This document shows positions 63,479 to 64,000 of a DNA stretch of 64,000 bases, piece after piece; position 1 is the stretch's first letter, and each line of letters starts with the position of its first letter. A model generated the notes under the pieces. That model was not told the DNA's origin and ran no database searches. It saw only the letters and a program-made list of their open reading frames with translations. The position numbers and the translations under genes are program-made. Origin of the DNA: an uncultured Algibacter sp. (lineage in GTDB: Bacteria; Bacteroidota; Bacteroidia; Flavobacteriales; Flavobacteriaceae). Location of the stretch: assembly GCF_947495675.1 (NCBI RefSeq), contig NZ_CANLZX010000001.1:62001-126000 (forward strand). Direction: 5' to 3'.

Positions 63479-63507
63479 TTTTTCTTGCTAACAATCAAAA
63501 TAAGTAG

Positions 63508-63515
63508 TAATATTG
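63508..63515 (+). promoter_or_regulatory. Probable promoter of the tRNA gene
   Basis: TAATATTG is a one-mismatch TAnnTTTG box 12 bases before the tRNA; a TTG at 63485-63487 stands 20 bases upstream, a good -33 to -7 spacing. Confidence 0.45.
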
Positions 63516-63527
63516 CACTCCAATTTC

Positions 63528-63601
63528 GGTCCTATAGCTCAGTTGGTTAGAGCACCTGACTCATAATCAGGTGGTCCATGGTTCGAGTCCATGTGGGACC
63601 A
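63528..63601 (+). tRNA. tRNA with CAT anticodon (elongator Met, or Ile2)
   Basis: 74 bases fold into a full cloverleaf. The acceptor stem GGTCCTA pairs with TGGGACC, with an A discriminator at 63601. The D-loop region is AGCTCAGTTGGTTAGAGC. The anticodon stem CCTGA/TCAGG encloses CTCATAA with anticodon CAT at 63562-63564, and the T-arm contains GGTTCGAGTCC. G1-C72 pairing rules out initiator tRNA. Whether it reads AUG as Met or, after lysidine modification, AUA as Ile cannot be settled by eye. The 3' CCA is not encoded. Confidence 0.95.
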
Positions 63602-63615
63602 CTTCTAGAAATTGT

Positions 63616-63646
63616 AAAAGCCTTCAAGAAATTGAAGGCTTTTTTT
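63616..63646 (+). terminator. Intrinsic terminator after the tRNA
   Basis: Perfect 12-base arms (AAAAGCCTTCAA and TTGAAGGCTTTT) around GAAA are followed by a run of T. It lies 14 bases after the tRNA. Confidence 0.93.
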
Positions 63647-63795
63647 ATAATTTATATTAAAACACAACGTTTATATATAGATTTAAATTCGCTAGTTAAT
63701 TTTAATTTTTTTTACAGTGATTTATATATATTTGTTCTGTAAATTAAAAGTGAGGGATTAATTTTATATTTATTACAATTTGTATATTGGTATTG

Positions 63796-63809
63796 TTAAC
63801 ATATGTTAA
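63796..63809. promoter_or_regulatory. Palindrome in the upstream region of the last gene
   Basis: TTAACATATGTTAA is a perfect 14-base palindrome without a following T run, about 105 bases upstream of the predicted transcription start. It may be an operator. Confidence 0.35.
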
Positions 63810-63830
63810 TCGAAATAAATCAAAAAAACG

Positions 63831-63869
63831 CATTTCATCGATATTTTTTGACATTTCATAGATATTTTT
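63831..63869. promoter_or_regulatory. Direct repeat with 21-base period upstream of a promoter
   Basis: CATTTCATCGATATTTTT (63831-63848) and CATTTCATAGATATTTTT (63852-63869) differ at one base and are exactly two helical turns apart, so two protein molecules would bind on the same face. The -33 element begins 22 bases further on, the usual place for an activator. Confidence 0.45.
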
Positions 63870-63891
63870 AACACCTATAAGATATATTTGT

Positions 63892-63921
63892 TTTGTTAAC
63901 TCGCTTTTTTTTATACATTTG
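63892..63921 (+). promoter_or_regulatory. Promoter of the exported protein gene at the right edge
   Basis: TTTG (63892-63895) and TACATTTG (63914-63921) match the Bacteroidota -33 and -7 elements with an 18-base spacer. The ATG at 63929 is only eight bases from the box, so the message should be leaderless or nearly so. Confidence 0.7.
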
Positions 63922-63928
63922 TGACCCC

Positions 63929-64000
63929 ATGACAATACAAAATAAAAGAATAATTGCCTCAACCTTATTTGTATTAATAAGCTTTGTGTGCGCAGCTCAG
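63929..64000 (+). CDS. Exported protein, N-terminal signal peptide only
   Basis: The 24 visible codons give a basic start followed by a hydrophobic core and a CAAQ end (NKRIIASTLFVLISFVCAAQ), a typical flavobacterial signal peptide with cleavage before Gln. The frame is open to the window edge. A well-formed promoter sits directly upstream. The function cannot be seen. Confidence 0.7.
   Translation, partial: MTIQNKRIIASTLFVLISFVCAAQ

Noticed and set aside
63528-63601. Initiator tRNA-fMet
   Set aside because: The acceptor stem starts with a G1-C72 pair instead of the mismatch typical of bacterial initiator tRNA.
63744-63962. 72-codon minus-strand reading frame at the right edge
   Set aside because: It covers the promoter, repeats and start of the plus-strand exported protein gene, has no family resemblance, and its composition is that of AT-rich intergenic DNA.

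Overview
The window looks like chromosomal DNA of a flavobacterium (Bacteroidota, most likely a marine Flavobacteriaceae). Evidence: strong A+T richness; SusC/SusD genes; a type IX secretion (type B) sorting domain; GIN-domain, OmpA and two-residue-spaced Cys lipoprotein signal peptides of flavobacterial style; SusR-like and LytS/LytTR regulators; TAnnTTTG-type -7 promoter boxes instead of sigma70 boxes; and genes that mostly lack Shine-Dalgarno sequences. No rRNA, prophage, insertion sequence or CRISPR array was seen.

Layout. 1-10.1 kb (all minus strand): a polysaccharide utilisation locus with a SusR-like membrane regulator, SusC, SusD, a multi-domain surface glycan-binding lipoprotein and the start of a further PKD lipoprotein that runs off the left edge. 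10.2-13.5 kb: a GIN-domain protein, a YbjQ protein and RNase R. 13.5-14.1 kb: a 669-base gene-free AT-rich stretch with a perfect DnaA box. 14.1-15.9 kb: rpiB, a zinc-type CDF transporter and a GNAT protein in a tight operon. 15.9-20.3 kb (minus): a T9SS leucine-rich-repeat protein, a double OmpA-domain protein, an S41 protease and rnpA. 20.5-27 kb (plus): a GCS2-CBS fusion with an AstE-like deacylase, a DUF134 regulator, a thioesterase and an unusual 690-residue PLP-fold protein. 27-34.5 kb (minus): M1 and S8 peptidases, a metallo-beta-lactamase-fold hydrolase, and a SulP transporter coupled to a universal stress protein, divergent from a CPA1 antiporter.

36.5-47.3 kb holds an alpha-glucan block: GlgM-type GlgA, GlgC, GlgE, maltokinase and GlgB in one minus-strand operon, then a terminator and a separately expressed GH31 glucosidase. 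Together these make ADP-glucose, then maltose-1-phosphate, then branched alpha-glucan. A TonB-dependent receptor with a LytS/LytTR pair follows (47.9-52.1 kb), then LepA, a TolB-like lipoprotein, an M28-PDZ peptidase and a DUF4345 protein.

The most unusual region is 56.8-59.5 kb. Here a divergent Lgt-family membrane protein that lacks several canonical Lgt residues precedes a radical SAM protein of the MJ0619/tetraether synthase (Tes) type and two paralogous 67-residue membrane proteins, the latter translationally linked to the radical SAM gene. I read this as a candidate uncharacterised lipid or lipoprotein modification system. A dispersed GCGTTA...TAACGC repeat occurs in this locus and again beside lepA.

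The right end carries a coiled-coil lipoprotein, dusB (TTG start), a LolC/E-like permease, rbfA, methylmalonyl-CoA epimerase, a CAT-anticodon tRNA, and the beginning of an exported protein behind an elaborate promoter region.
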